A stretch of 64,000 nucleotides of DNA from Tetragonia tetragonoides. Taxonomy: Eukaryota > Streptophyta > Magnoliopsida > Caryophyllales > Aizoaceae. This document shows, one piece after another, positions 1 through 12,200 of this stretch (position 1 is its first letter; each line of letters opens with the position of its first letter). The notes under the pieces were generated by a model that saw nothing but the letters and a program-made list of their open reading frames with translations, had not been told where the DNA came from and did no database searches. The stretch covers positions 22,020,501-22,084,500 of the forward strand of contig CM076154.1 in the NCBI GenBank assembly GCA_038025085.1, given 5' to 3'. Made by a program: the position numbers and the translations under genes.

Positions 1-113
1 ACTTTCTTGTTGCTTCAGGTTGTATTCTCTCCGAAGAGCCATGAATCCGTTTGGCACACATCTAGCATCTACTGGTGCATAGTATCTATTAAACTCGAGA
101 TGTGACAAACAAA
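1..113 (-). other. 3' UTR of the histidine phosphatase gene (partial)
   Basis: This directly follows the stop codon on the minus strand and runs off the window. No clear polyadenylation signal was recognised. Confidence 0.5.
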
Positions 114-200
114 TCAAGTTGGAACATAGTTCTCAAGGCTGCTATTTGGCTTAACAATGCCCTGGAGCTTCCATCCCCCAAGTCCTGCCAATGCAAACGC
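114..200 (-). CDS. Histidine phosphatase exon 5 (C terminus)
   Basis: This exon follows acceptor ..ttcttgcag at 202-201. It has 28 codons plus TGA and encodes [16 protein letters not shown] and then the end SSLENYVPT. It joins in frame to exon 4, which lies 12.5 kb away. Confidence 0.88.
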   Translation of the reverse strand, partial: AFALAGLGGWKLQGIVKPNSSLENYVPT

Positions 201-3200
201 CTGCAAGAAGCAGGTTTACTCAACCACAAAATACAGAACAGAAAAGGGGATCCCACTTCCCAGCAACCAAAACAACTACACAAGAGGGGAAAGAAAACAA
301 GTAATCCTATAAATAGCTTGCCAACATAATAACATTGATCATTTATCTCTTTACCTAGTTTTTTCTTTGGACAACATTTATGAAATATAAGAAGTCATAT
401 TCCTGCTTGCTCCAGTGTTAAGGTTGAGTGCCTCCAGAACAAGTTCCCTAAAGACCTTAGTAACTTATTTATGCACATAAAATTGCCAGCAAAAAATATA
501 GAAAAATAACAGCACTAATCCAGGATCCCCACTTGCGAGCCTTGGGGCCAAAATGCATGCAACTTTACTTGTACACAACAGAATGTTTCCAAAAGGAAAC
601 TTCGGACACAACCAAAAAAAGGTGAGAAGAAACGAGCATATTGTGCCTAACTTACAAGTATACAAATAGGCAAAATCCCATTATATCTCAGCAGAGTGAA
701 ACTCGGTCCTCCCTGGCACTCAATTTCAAATTATAATATTCCAGCTATAATCAACAAATAATCTACCAATGAAAAGTGAGTAACTTATCTGTGTCAAAAA
801 GAAGTTCAAATTTGTATATCAACAATCAATTGACATGCTGGTCATCCGTTCAATATCCCCAATTATGAAGACAGTTATCTGTACTTCAAACCCAAGGTTT
901 CCAGGCGCAACATTCTATACCTTCTATAACTGATGATAGGTTACACCTCATTCTTTTTTAAGAAAGCATGGCCTATAGTTTGGTCTGATTTTTGCAGTGC
1001 TCTCCAGTAACTGTTTGTTAAGATGAAATTGCTGAGGCAAGTGATCTACCTCATCACACTGATTCCTAAGCGTGATACCCCAGCGAGTGTAACTGAGTTC
1101 TGACCGATATCGTGTTGTTTTGTGATGTACAAATCGCTGGAAGGATGAAGACTATTGAAAGTGTGGTTGGGTTGGGTTGGGAACAAAGCACCTTTATTAA
1201 GCATAGGTGCATAGATGATAATATTAGCCTTGCTCACGAACTTATCAAGAACGTTGGGAAAGGTAACCTGTCCCCAAGGGCTATGATAAAGGTGGACATC
1301 AAGAAGGCATACAATTCAGTTAATAGGTCTTTTTTTTGAGAAAGCCATGATTGCTCTGGGGTTTCCTCACAGTTTTGCGGAGTTAATAATGCTGCTGGTT
1401 TCCACTGGTACATATTCTGTAAATGTCATAGGGGTGCCTCATGGTTATTTTCAAGGGAAGAGAACAAATGTCTCCCTCCCTGTTTGTATTGTACATGGAG
1501 ATCCTATTCAGTGTGATGAAATCTGCTGCTACATCAACATCAACATTACCCCAGTGCCTCCAAAGAGGCTCCCGCCTAGGCAGAGTAGGGGGGGTCGGTT
1601 GTACGCAGCCTTACCCCTGTTAGAATCTCACAGAGAGGTTGTTTTCGTTTGACCCTAGATCCGAAGTGCGACGACCATCGGCAACTTCACAATAGATAAG
1701 AAGAGCCAACAGATTTATGAGCCATTTTGCTTTAGTCCATTATATTCCGAAGCCAAAAAGTAGTGAATCTTTTGGCTCCACTGGAAATGGTGGACAAATA
1801 AAATCTGCTACTGAGAATCTTAAATATTCCATTCATCTTAAGGTGGCGTTTACTTGGTGGTAATGTGATGTAATCAATTTTGTGAGGAGAGATAGAGGTG
1901 GGAAGGAGATGAGAAGAGAAATTGGTGGTTGATTACATTGTTCAATATTATCATCTTTACATGGGAAAATGATGAGAGAGATGAGATAGAAGGGAAAGCA
2001 ATTATGATTACAAGGGAAGATGTAATCAATCTCCCATTCTTCCTTTCTACCCCACTTTTACTCTTGAAAATGGGTATTACAATGTAATCACCATTACTCC
2101 CAAGTAAACAAGCCCTAAGTGTACTAGACTTAGAATCACGCATCTTGCGGTTCAGATTATTTGAAGATCTTTGAAACAGTAACTGCCATTATTGACAGAT
2201 TAAATTATATTTGCTCGAATGTCAGGCTTGTGTGCAAATCCTTCCAAGACTTCTGTTTTCTTCAGAAGGGAGGGGGGGAGGGTTCAACCAAAGGTGCAAA
2301 GTGAAATTGTCCAGCGGACTGGCTGTAGTTTGGGTGAACTTCCACTGAGGTACCTAGGAGTACCGTTGACAGCTTCAATATTGACAAAACAACTCTGCAA
2401 GGCCCTTCCTTGATAAGCTCTCCCATGAAACAAAACATTGGGCTACCACGTACCAATCCTATGCAGGTAAAGTGCAACTCAAAATTGTTTAGTATACAAG
2501 CATACTGGGGGCCGTATTTGTGCTTCCTATGGAGGTGGTGAAGGAAATGGAGAAGATTTTGTAGAAATTTTTTCTGGGGTATGCATGATGGACAGAGGAA
2601 ACTCACAATGGTTACGTGGGACAATAGGACAATATTTGTAGACCCTATCTTCAAGGGGGCTTAGATGTGAAAGAAATTTTGAGTTGTAAGAAAAGATACA
2701 TTGCTAAAATAATCTGGCAGGTGGCAGAGAACAAGGAATCTGTTTGGGCTAGATGAATTCACTCTTACTACTTGAGTCTGATTAGTGAAATGCCCCAGCT
2801 ACACAAGGGGATTCCTCGATGTGGAAGAAGTACTGTTGATTAGAGAGGACATGATCACCAGATGTGGAGGCGTGACTCTAGCTGCTACTGAAATGAGCAA
2901 GTGGACCCATAATGAGACTTTCACAAAAAGGGGATGCTCATCTGTTTTTCAGAGAATTAGAGGACCTGCCAGGAATGTTAGATGGTCTAGAGTGGTCGGG
3001 AGAGACCTGGGGCTCCTAAAAACAGATCAAGACTTGGTTGGCTGCAGCTCGGAAGCTGGCTACAGTATATAACCTCTTGAAGAAAGTCCTGGGTTTTGAT
3101 CCTGCAAGTTGTGTCAGCAGAATGAAGAGTCAGTTTTACATGTGTTCTTTCGATGTCCCTACTCAAGCGAGGTACGGTCTGTAGTGCTTCACTACACTAG

Positions 3201-6200
3201 AAGCCCATGGAGCCTCTAGAAAGAACTCAAGTGATTTAAGAAGTGTTGCAGACAAAAGACCCCAAGTAACAGAATCAAGAAGGCTGGAAGACTCGTTGAG
3301 TGCAATTGTAATTTTTTGCATAGCATGGGTAAGTAAACTATGATTAGATAATGAAAGAGAGAGAGAGAAAGAGAGAGAGAGAGTTCAGTGTTTAGTAGGC
3401 CACCGGGGAACCACCTTCCCACCGGTGGTGGGGGGGCTCTGGGAGCCTTCTTAACATTTTAAATTTTAATCTTTTATCTTTTTGGTGTTGTTACTCAATT
3501 ATGGCTACTCGTTTTGTAGCAGAGAGGAAATCATTCTCTTTACAGTTTGATGGTTATTATTTTCGTTTAACAGAGGTGGCCAGGACGAAGAGGTTTGAAA
3601 TCAGGATGAAGAAGGATGAATTTCAATGGTGGGCGAAGTCCGCACTATCTTTGTGGAAGGGTGAGGCTCCTGATCTGTGGCTACGGAAGTTTGTGGGTCA
3701 GGGGTATATCTTGGTTCTTAGAATTGCGGAGAACAATGGGGGACGTTTCTTCTTGTTTGAAAGGATACCTTATGATGATCGACCAGTGTCAATTCGAGTT
3801 CCAGAGGACAAACAGAGTAAGGGATGGTCGGCTATGATGGATGCAATCCAGAGAGTTCAGGAGACCCGAGCACAGGTACGGAACCCAGGCCACCCACCTT
3901 GTGTCCCTCCTCGTGTCCCTTGCTGTTTGAAGTGTGGGTCAACAGAAATTAATTGGAATGGCAGGGAGGGCAAGTACGTTGGGGAGACCAGAGGAGTGGG
4001 TGTTTCTGGGCGGGTAGGGCCACCGGAGAGGAGGCCTGATAATGGTGGTCAGGCGCCTATTTCTGATCGGAGGTGGGAGAGACAGCAGGTGCAGCGCTTG
4101 AACCTTGGTAACGGTCGAGATAATTTTGGCAGGCGAGAGGAATTTGTGCGTGATTCTCGCCAGAATTATTTGGGAGTTGACCGAGTTAATAGGGAGAATC
4201 TAAAAACACGTGGGATTTCTTATGTTGGAGGCAGATCTGTTTTTAATAGACTTGGGCCAGGAAATCAGGCCCAGGGTACTAGAGTTTATAATAATAGCTC
4301 TAAGCCTGTTTTTAATAGACTTGGGCCAGGCACTAGTGGAAGAAATCAGGCCCAGGGTACTAGAGTTTACTCTAATAATAGCTCTAGGCCTTTCTCTAAT
4401 ACTCAGTCTGGTTTTGGAGGCCCAAGTGGACCGCGTGTTTTTGCAAAGAGAGGGGCTCGAGCCCAAGATGCTGGGCCACCCAGGACTTCGGCCTTTTTGC
4501 GATTAGGAGAGGGGCCCAGAACATTTTATGGTCACGATTTTTCTGGGACTCAAAATCGTGACCACGCTACCACTTCTCCTGCAGGTCGCCGGAGCTCCGG
4601 TGGTCGACCACCACAGCCGGAGTTTTCAGGGGGATGAAAGGGTTCCCCGGCGGCGGAAAAGGCCGGCGATCAACGTAGGGGGACGATTTGGGTCCGTCGG
4701 CCACAGCCTGTTGTGTCTTCAACGCCCTCACAAGGGGGTTTTTTGAAAGAGTTGTGTCTAGTTGGGTCTTGGCTGGCAGCGGTGGGAGCACGTGTTCAAA
4801 GAGCAGCTCAGCGGGATGTTCCTGTTTTAGAGGCAGAGGTGCGTTTGAGGAGAGATCTTCGTGTTGATCATGTTACTCAGACCTCTCTTTTATGGGTGTC
4901 GGGATTTGATGTTGATGAGGATGATCTCTTTAGCTCTCTTGATGGCGATGAGGATTTGCTTTTGGATAGTCTGAGGGAATTTGATGACAAGGAGGTGGAG
5001 GAGATAGAGGAGGTGAATTTGTTTAATGCTGAGATGGTTCGGGGGGTGACGACGCAGTAGATCTCGGAGCCCATTCACAGTGTTCCTTTGCCTAGTGCCG
5101 AGGATACCAGGGCGCGTGCCCAAGAGGACCTTTCTACTTCCTTTTCCCCTTTACCCTTTTATTCTCTTTTTGTTGCTACCCCCCAAAAAGCACCTGCTTG
5201 TTCTATTGCTGACCAGATGTTATCTGCTAATGTTTTTTCAGGTGCAAGCGGGGGAGATGGGGTTGTTGGGCAGGGCGTAACGCCAGTTCTGTCGATAGCG
5301 CCGGAAGATTCTGCTGCTCCGTTGTGCCATGGGGAGTCAGAGGCCGGGGGGATGGTTGTGACCATTCCACCATTGGCGGGTGAGAGGGACGACCGAGACC
5401 CTCAGTCTCTTCTTCGTGATCTTGATTTTCGGGTTGTTGGTACTTCAGGTCAGGTAGCTAATGTTCAGGTGTCTGCGAGGGGACCTCCCTCTCGGAGGAA
5501 CAGGGTTGGCATTAGGGAGCTTCGGGGTCTTGAGACGACCCTTAATTATGGGGAAGGGGGGAGTCGTAGGTCTAGGGGTATCGGTGGTTTTAGATGAAGA
5601 TTTTGAGTTGGAATGTCAATGGTCTGGGGATGGTAGAGAAACGTAGTCTAGTGCAGGAAGTTGGCCGCCGGGCGTCTCCGGATGTGGTGATGTTTCAGGA
5701 GACGAAGGTTGAGGGAGTGGATTCTTTTTTGGTAAGAAGTCTTTGGGAGGCAGGGTCTAAGGATTGGGTTTGTTTGCCTTCTGTAGGAGCGTCGGGGGGT
5801 ATTCTTATTGCTTGGGATACCCGTTTTGCGTCTCGAGTTGAGTCTCATTTTGGGCATTTTACTGTGTCGGTCCTGTTGAGTGTTCGTGGGAGGGGTGATT
5901 GGTGGGTGTCTTCTGTTTATGGCCCGTGTGGGGTTGCTGACCGTGAGTCGTTTTGGGAGGAGTTGGCGGCTCTTGCTGGTCTCTGTTCCCCTAGATGGGT
6001 TATTGGGGGTGATTTTAATGTGATCCCTCATGCGGGGGAACGGCGTGGTAGGGGGTTGACTGGGGGTATGATTGAGTTTGATTCCTTTATCAGGGAGTCC
6101 GCCCTACGCGATTTGCCTCTAGATAATGCTCAGTTTACTTGGGGTGTGAGCGGGAGGCGGGATGTAGCCTCTCGGATTGATAGGTTTCTTGTTACGAATG

Positions 6201-9200
6201 ATTTTGAGGATGAGTTTCCATCTTTGGTACAGGAGATCCTGCCCCGTTCGTATTCTGATCATTTTCCCCTTGTCTTACATTCTGCTCCCATTCAGTGGGG
6301 CCCGACCCCTTTCCGCTTTGAGAATATGTGGTGCTCCCACGCGGAGTTTGGGGTTAAGATTCGGGATTGGTGGGCGGAGTGTGAGTTTGAGGGATGGCGG
6401 GGATACTGTTTTATGAGGAGGCTGAGGTTTGTTAAGGAACGTTTGAAAGTTTGGAATAAGGAGACTTTTGGTGATGTGCGGGTGCGAAAGGGGGAGATCC
6501 TTAAGGAGATTTTGGTGACAGACCGGGCTTTGAGCGAGGAGGGCCATGATGAGGGGTTGCTGAGGAAGAGTGTCGAGTTGAAAAATAGTCTAGAGGAGGT
6601 TTTGCTAAAGGAAAGGCAGAGTCAGCGTCAGAAGATGAAGGGGAGATGGGCGAAGGAGGGGGATGTGAGTTCTAGGTTATTCTTTGAAGTGGTTAATGGG
6701 AGGCGGAGGAGGAGTTTTGTCCGGGAGTTGGAGACGGATGATGGTGAGCGTGTGACTGATGTGAATAGGATTAGTGACGAGATTACAGCTTTCTACAAGG
6801 GTCTTTTTGAGGAAGAAGTGATTGATAGACCGATGTTGGAGGGAGTTGAGTGGTCCCCTATTACGCCATTGCTTCGGGACAGGCTTGAGCGCCCTTTTGA
6901 GTTAGAGGAGATACGGGCAGCTGTGTTTAGGATGGATCGAGAGAAAGCCCCAGGGACGGATGGATTCACTATGGCCTATTACCAGGATTGATGGGAGGTC
7001 ATCAAGGAGGATCTACTTGGGGTTTTTACTGAGTTTCATGCTACAGGGGTGATTGGGAAGAGTATGAACTCTAACTTTATCACCCTCGTCCCTAAGAAGG
7101 ATCGGTCGATTAAGGTGAGGGATTTTAGGCCTATTAGCTTAGTCACCAGCGTCCATAAGATTTTAACTAAGGCCCTGTCTATTAGACTTGGGGCGGTTTT
7201 GTCTGGGACTATCTCGACTGCCCAGAGCGCTTTTGTGGAGGGTCGCCAGATCATTGATGCAGCATTGGTTGCTAATGAGGTGGTTGATGGTGCTCGCCGG
7301 AATAACCACTCTGGGATTGTTTTTAAGTTGAACTTTGAGAAAGCTTATGATCGTGTTAGTTGGGGTTTTTTGGATCGCGTCTTAAATAGGAAGGGCTTCG
7401 GGGGGCGTTGGCGCACCTGGATAAGGGGTTGTTTGTCCAACGCTAGTTTTTCTGTCCTTGTTAATGGGGCGGCACGTGACTGGTTTACTTCGTCACGTGG
7501 TTTGCGCCAGGGGGATCCCCTTTCCCCTTTTCTATTCACCCTTGTCGTTGATGTTCTTGATCGAATGTTGGATAGGGGAGTGGAGCGGGGGCTTGTTGAG
7601 GGATTTCGGGTGGGTCGGGAAAGAGTTTGTGTTTCCCACCTACAGTTTGCCGATGATACGATCCTCTTCCTTTCGGCTGAAGCCGAAGGTTTTAAGAGGG
7701 TACTTACGCTCTTACAAGTTTTTGAGGTTGTGTCGGGGATGAGAATTAATCTGTCTAACTGTAGTCTGGCGGGGGTCAACGTGGGGGAGGATGTTCTGAA
7801 CTCCCTGGCTGGTCTAGTGGGTTGTCAGGTTCAGCAATGGCCGCTTACTTATTTGGGGATGCCCCTCGGGGGTAATCCCAGGCCGGTTTCCTTTTGGGAA
7901 CCGGTGGTGTCTAGAGTGGCTAAGCGTCTAGATGGTTGGAAAGGGGTGTATTTCTCTCTGGCGGGGAAGGATCACTATTTTACATTCCTGCCTAGCTAGC
8001 ATCCCTCTTTACTACCTTTCCCTTTTAAAAATTCCTGTTAGTGTAGCTAATAGGATTGAGAGGATGATGAGGGACTTTCTTTGGTCGGGGGCTGGTGAGG
8101 GTAAGAGAGATCATTTGGTTAGTTGGGACAATGTTTGCCGGCCGAAAAACTGAGGGGGGCTTGGGTTTTGGTAGGTTGGTGTCCAAAAACATTTCGCTAG
8201 TGGGTAAGTGGTTATGGCGTTTTCCCCTAGAATCTGACTCCCTATGACACCGAGTTATCAGAAGCAAGTACGGCCTTCAGCACAATGGGTGGGACGCGCA
8301 AGCCAGCTCCACTGTTTCCCATGCTTGCCCTTGGAAGTTCATTTCCCAGGTATCGTCTTTCTTCTTTCCCCTGGTCAGGTATAATGTGGGTAATGGTCAC
8401 CGGGTTCGGTTCTGGGAAGATGTGTGGAATGGTGAAACTCCTTTCTCTTCTACATATCCGCGGGCTTTTCGTTTGTCCACTCTTCACGGGGCGCCTGTGG
8501 CTGATGTTTACTCAGAGGTTGGTGGTTCTTGGGACATACACCTTCGACGACCACCCCGCGATATAGAAATGGAGGAACTCGTTTCCCTCCTGGGTGTCCT
8601 CCACACTAGGTTTCTCGTCCCTAGGGATGATTCTCGGACTTGGATTGGGGACTCCTCTGGGGTTTTCTCATCCAAGTCCTTCCTCCATCATCTTAGCCTT
8701 CCGTCTCAATTTCCACATTTTCCCCTTTCCTCTTATATTTGGAAGTCCAAGGTTCCTCTGAAGGTTCGTGCTTTTGTGTGGATTTTGGTGCTTGGTAAGG
8801 TGAACACTAGTGATATGGTGCAACGGCGGAGGCCACATATGTGTCTTCTTCCCAGCATGTGTGTGATGTGTCGGCAAGACGGAGAGAGTTGTTTGCATTT
8901 GTTTGTGATGTGTAGTTTTGCGAGGGCATCGTGGGATAGGCTGTTGTGTGGGGAGCATTTTGTGTGCCCTGCTACTGTGGGGCAATTCCTACAGATGCGA
9001 TTTTCTGCTATGCGGAGGGGGAAGGAGGGTCGGATGCTGTGGCGGTGTGCCTGTTTAGCTATTCTTTGGTGCACTTGGTTAGAGAGGAACTCGAGGATTT
9101 TCTCTGACGTGGGAAAGAGTATCGATTTAGTTTGGGAACATATAGTGTATTTGGCATCCCTTTAGGCGAAGGCGGCTGGTGCCTTCAAGGGGGTGCCACT

Positions 9201-12200
9201 GACGGTCATTCAACGCCATTGGCGTGATTTGTAGATACTGTATTTTAATTTTTGCTCTTTGAGGATACCTTATCCTCCATTTTGTATTCTTTCACTATTT
9301 GATTAATAAAAATTTTCTCTTATCTAAAAAAAAAAAAACAGAATTAAGAAGGCTACCTTACAGTTTGCAGTGTATATGAAATGGATAGAAAGCAATACAA
9401 GAGTTTTTAGTAGGAATGTCAAAAGTGTACAGCTGGAGGTCAAAAACCATACAGTAGAATGTGTGTGTGTGTGTGCATAATCCAAGATAGCAGAGCAGTG
9501 TGTTGATTTGTGTATGAACTACGGTTTGTCCTAGTCTTTAGCTATGCAGGGGTATTCCATTGATACCTGCTGTTTAGAGGTGTACTGGTTTTCACAGGGC
9601 ATCACATTGATGTCCATTGGTGAATGGAAATATAGTTAACCATTTCCCAACAATAAAAAGAACACAAAGTTTCGGACATGCTTTAACTAGAAAATGGAAA
9701 AACAGACTTCAGACCTAGAGTATACCCTAGCCACCAAAATGAGTTAACTTAAACTGAAAGGTTAGCCTCCTAGACATGTTTTAGTTCTTAGCCATGTTAT
9801 AACCAGATTCCCATGACATTTGCTATAATTGCTAAGTAGCAGGTCTAATTTGGAAACTCCAACTCATCAGGAGACCAACTTTAATGAAAATAACAACGAT
9901 GAAATTATCTTCTTTTTTTTTTTTAGATAAGAAAAAAAATTATTAATCAAAATTTGAAAGAATACAAAAAGGAGGATAAGGAATCCTCATCACAAAATAA
10001 AGCTATAAATCTCGCCAATGGCGCTGTACAAGAGTAAGCGGGACACCCTTAAATGCCCCCGCCGCCTTAGCCCAAAGGGAACCCAAATAGACCACATGTT
10101 CCCAACATAATCTATGGTCTTCCCGCAGTCTGAGAACACCCTTGAATATCTCTCCAACCAGATACACCACAGTAGAGACAAACACGCACATCTCCATAAC
10201 AATCTCCCCTCTCTACCTTTCCTCATTGCTGCAAAACGAAGCTGTAAGAATTCTCCCACTGTGGCAGGACAAACAAAACTCTCACCTTCCAGCAATCTAT
10301 TCCATAAAGACCAAGCAAACTCACAAAGCACAAACAAATACAGACAATCCTCCCCATCATGACTGCACATCACCCAAAAGCTCGGTAAAAGTGACCAACC
10401 AGGCCTCCGATGTTGCACCATGTCATAGGTATTCAACCTACCGAGTACCAAAGTTCACACAAAAGCACGGACCTTCAAAGGGACTCTTAGACTTCCAGAT
10501 ATAAGTGGAGAGTGGAAAATGTGAAAGTTGTGAAGGAAGGCCAAGCTGATGGAGGAAGGACTTGCACGAGAAGACCCCAGAGTCCAAGTCCACGAATTGT
10601 CCGTGGGGACGAGAGAGATAGAGTCGAGACACTTAGGAAATGGACAAGCTCCTCCATTTCTCTATCGTGCGGAGCACGCCGCAAATGTAGATCCCACGCC
10701 CCACCCGTGGCTGAATTTAAAGCAGACACGAGTGCCCCGTGAAAGGTAGATAACCGAAAAACCTGAGGATAAGTGGAAGCGAAGGGCTGTTTACCCTAGA
10801 ACCGAACCCGATTACCATTACCCACATTGTACCTCACTAACGGAAAGAAGGAAGACGATACCTGAGAGATGAACTTCCAGGGGCAAGCGTAGGGGCGAGC
10901 GTGGGAGATAGAAGAATCGGCATGGGCATCCCACCCATTGTGCTGTAGACCATACTTGCTCCTGATAACTCGGTGCCATAAGGAGTCTGGTTCCTGGGCA
11001 AACTGCGACAACCACTTTTCCACTAACAAAATGTTTTTGGACACCAATCTACCGAAACCGAGCCCCCCCCCCCTCGACTTTGGCCTGCTCCCAACTAACC
11101 AAGTGATCCCTCTTACCTTCCCCTACCCCATTCCAAAGAAAGTCTCTCATCATTCTCTCAATCCTATCGCCACGCTAACTGGAATCCGGGAAAGGGAGAG
11201 ATAATAGAGCGGGATACTTGCTAAGCAAGATTGTAGGATGGTGATTCTACCCCCCAAAGAGAAGTACACCCCCTGCCAACCGTCTAGACGCTTAGCCACT
11301 CTAGACACAGCTGGCTCCCAGAAGGAAACCGACCGAGCATGCCACCAAGGGGCACCCCTAAATAGGTGAGAGGCCAGTGCACCTTGCAACCAACTATGGC
11401 TGCTAAAGACTCTAGGACATCCCCCCCACCCACATTAATCCTACACGTAGACAGGTTAATCCTCATGCCGGACACTACCTCAAACACCTGCAAAAACGTG
11501 AGCACCCTCTTAAAACCCTCAACATTGGCTGAGAGGAAAAGGATCGTATCATCACTGGAGGTGGGAAACTGGCACCCTATCTCGACCCACCCGGAAGCCC
11601 TCCACTGACCCCTGCTCCACTCCCCTATCTAACATCTGCCCAAGAACGTCGACAACCAAGGTTAAAAGAAAGGGGGACAAAGGGTCCCCCTGCCTAAAAC
11701 CACGCGAGGAAGTAAACCACTCACGAGCTGCCCCATTAAGAAGAACAGAAAAAACCAGCATTCAACCTGCCATCTCCGCAAACCCTTTCCTATCCATCAC
11801 CCAATCTAAAAATCCCAACTAATTCGATCATAGGCCTTCTCAAAATCCAACTTAAAGACAACCCCTCGGTAGCTAGAACGGCATACATCATCCACCACCT
11901 CATTAGCCACCAAGGCAGGGTCAATGATCCGGCGCCCTTCCACAAAAGAACTCTGGGCTACCGAAATTGTCCCAAACAAAACAGCCCAAGTCGAATAGAC
12001 AAGACCTTAGTGATAATCTTATAAACACTCGTAACCAAACTAATCGGCCTGAAGTCTCTAACCTTAATAGACCGGTCCTTCTCGGAACCAGGGTGATAAA
12101 ATTAGAATTCATACCGTTCCCAATCACCCCTGTGGCATAAAACTCAGTGAAAATCCCAAGTAAGTCATCTCTAGTCACCTCCCAACAGTCCTGATAAAAG

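Larger units (their letters stand above)
1040..3267 (+). mobile_element. Old, decayed L1-type LINE (5' portion)
   Basis: Broken RT segments read on the plus strand: [18 protein letters not shown] text near 1220-1260, the motif-A region [14 protein letters not shown] (1285-1325), [14 protein letters not shown] near 1480-1520, and the post-RT region ending [13 protein letters not shown] (2335-2375). Frames change and stops are frequent, so it is dead. A SINE and a MITE interrupt it, and the younger LINE at 3286-9336 splits it; its text resumes at 9337 ([16 protein letters not shown]). It lies antisense to the host gene. Confidence 0.75.
3286..9336 (+). mobile_element. Nearly full-length L1 LINE (6.05 kb)
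   Basis: The element is bounded by an 18-bp target duplication (AACAGAATCAAGAAGGCT at 3268-3285 and, with one change, 9337-9354) and ends in TTATCTAAAAAAAAA. A 5' UTR of about 215 bp precedes ORF1, and ORF2 carries endonuclease, RT and a C-terminal zinc finger. Few disabling changes and near-identical duplications suggest a relatively recent insertion. It lies in intron 4 antisense to the host gene and inside an older LINE. Confidence 0.92.

Noticed and set aside
5648..9074. Long minus-strand open frames across the full-length LINE
   Set aside because: They are shadows of the GC-richer plus-strand ORF2 and carry no family motifs.
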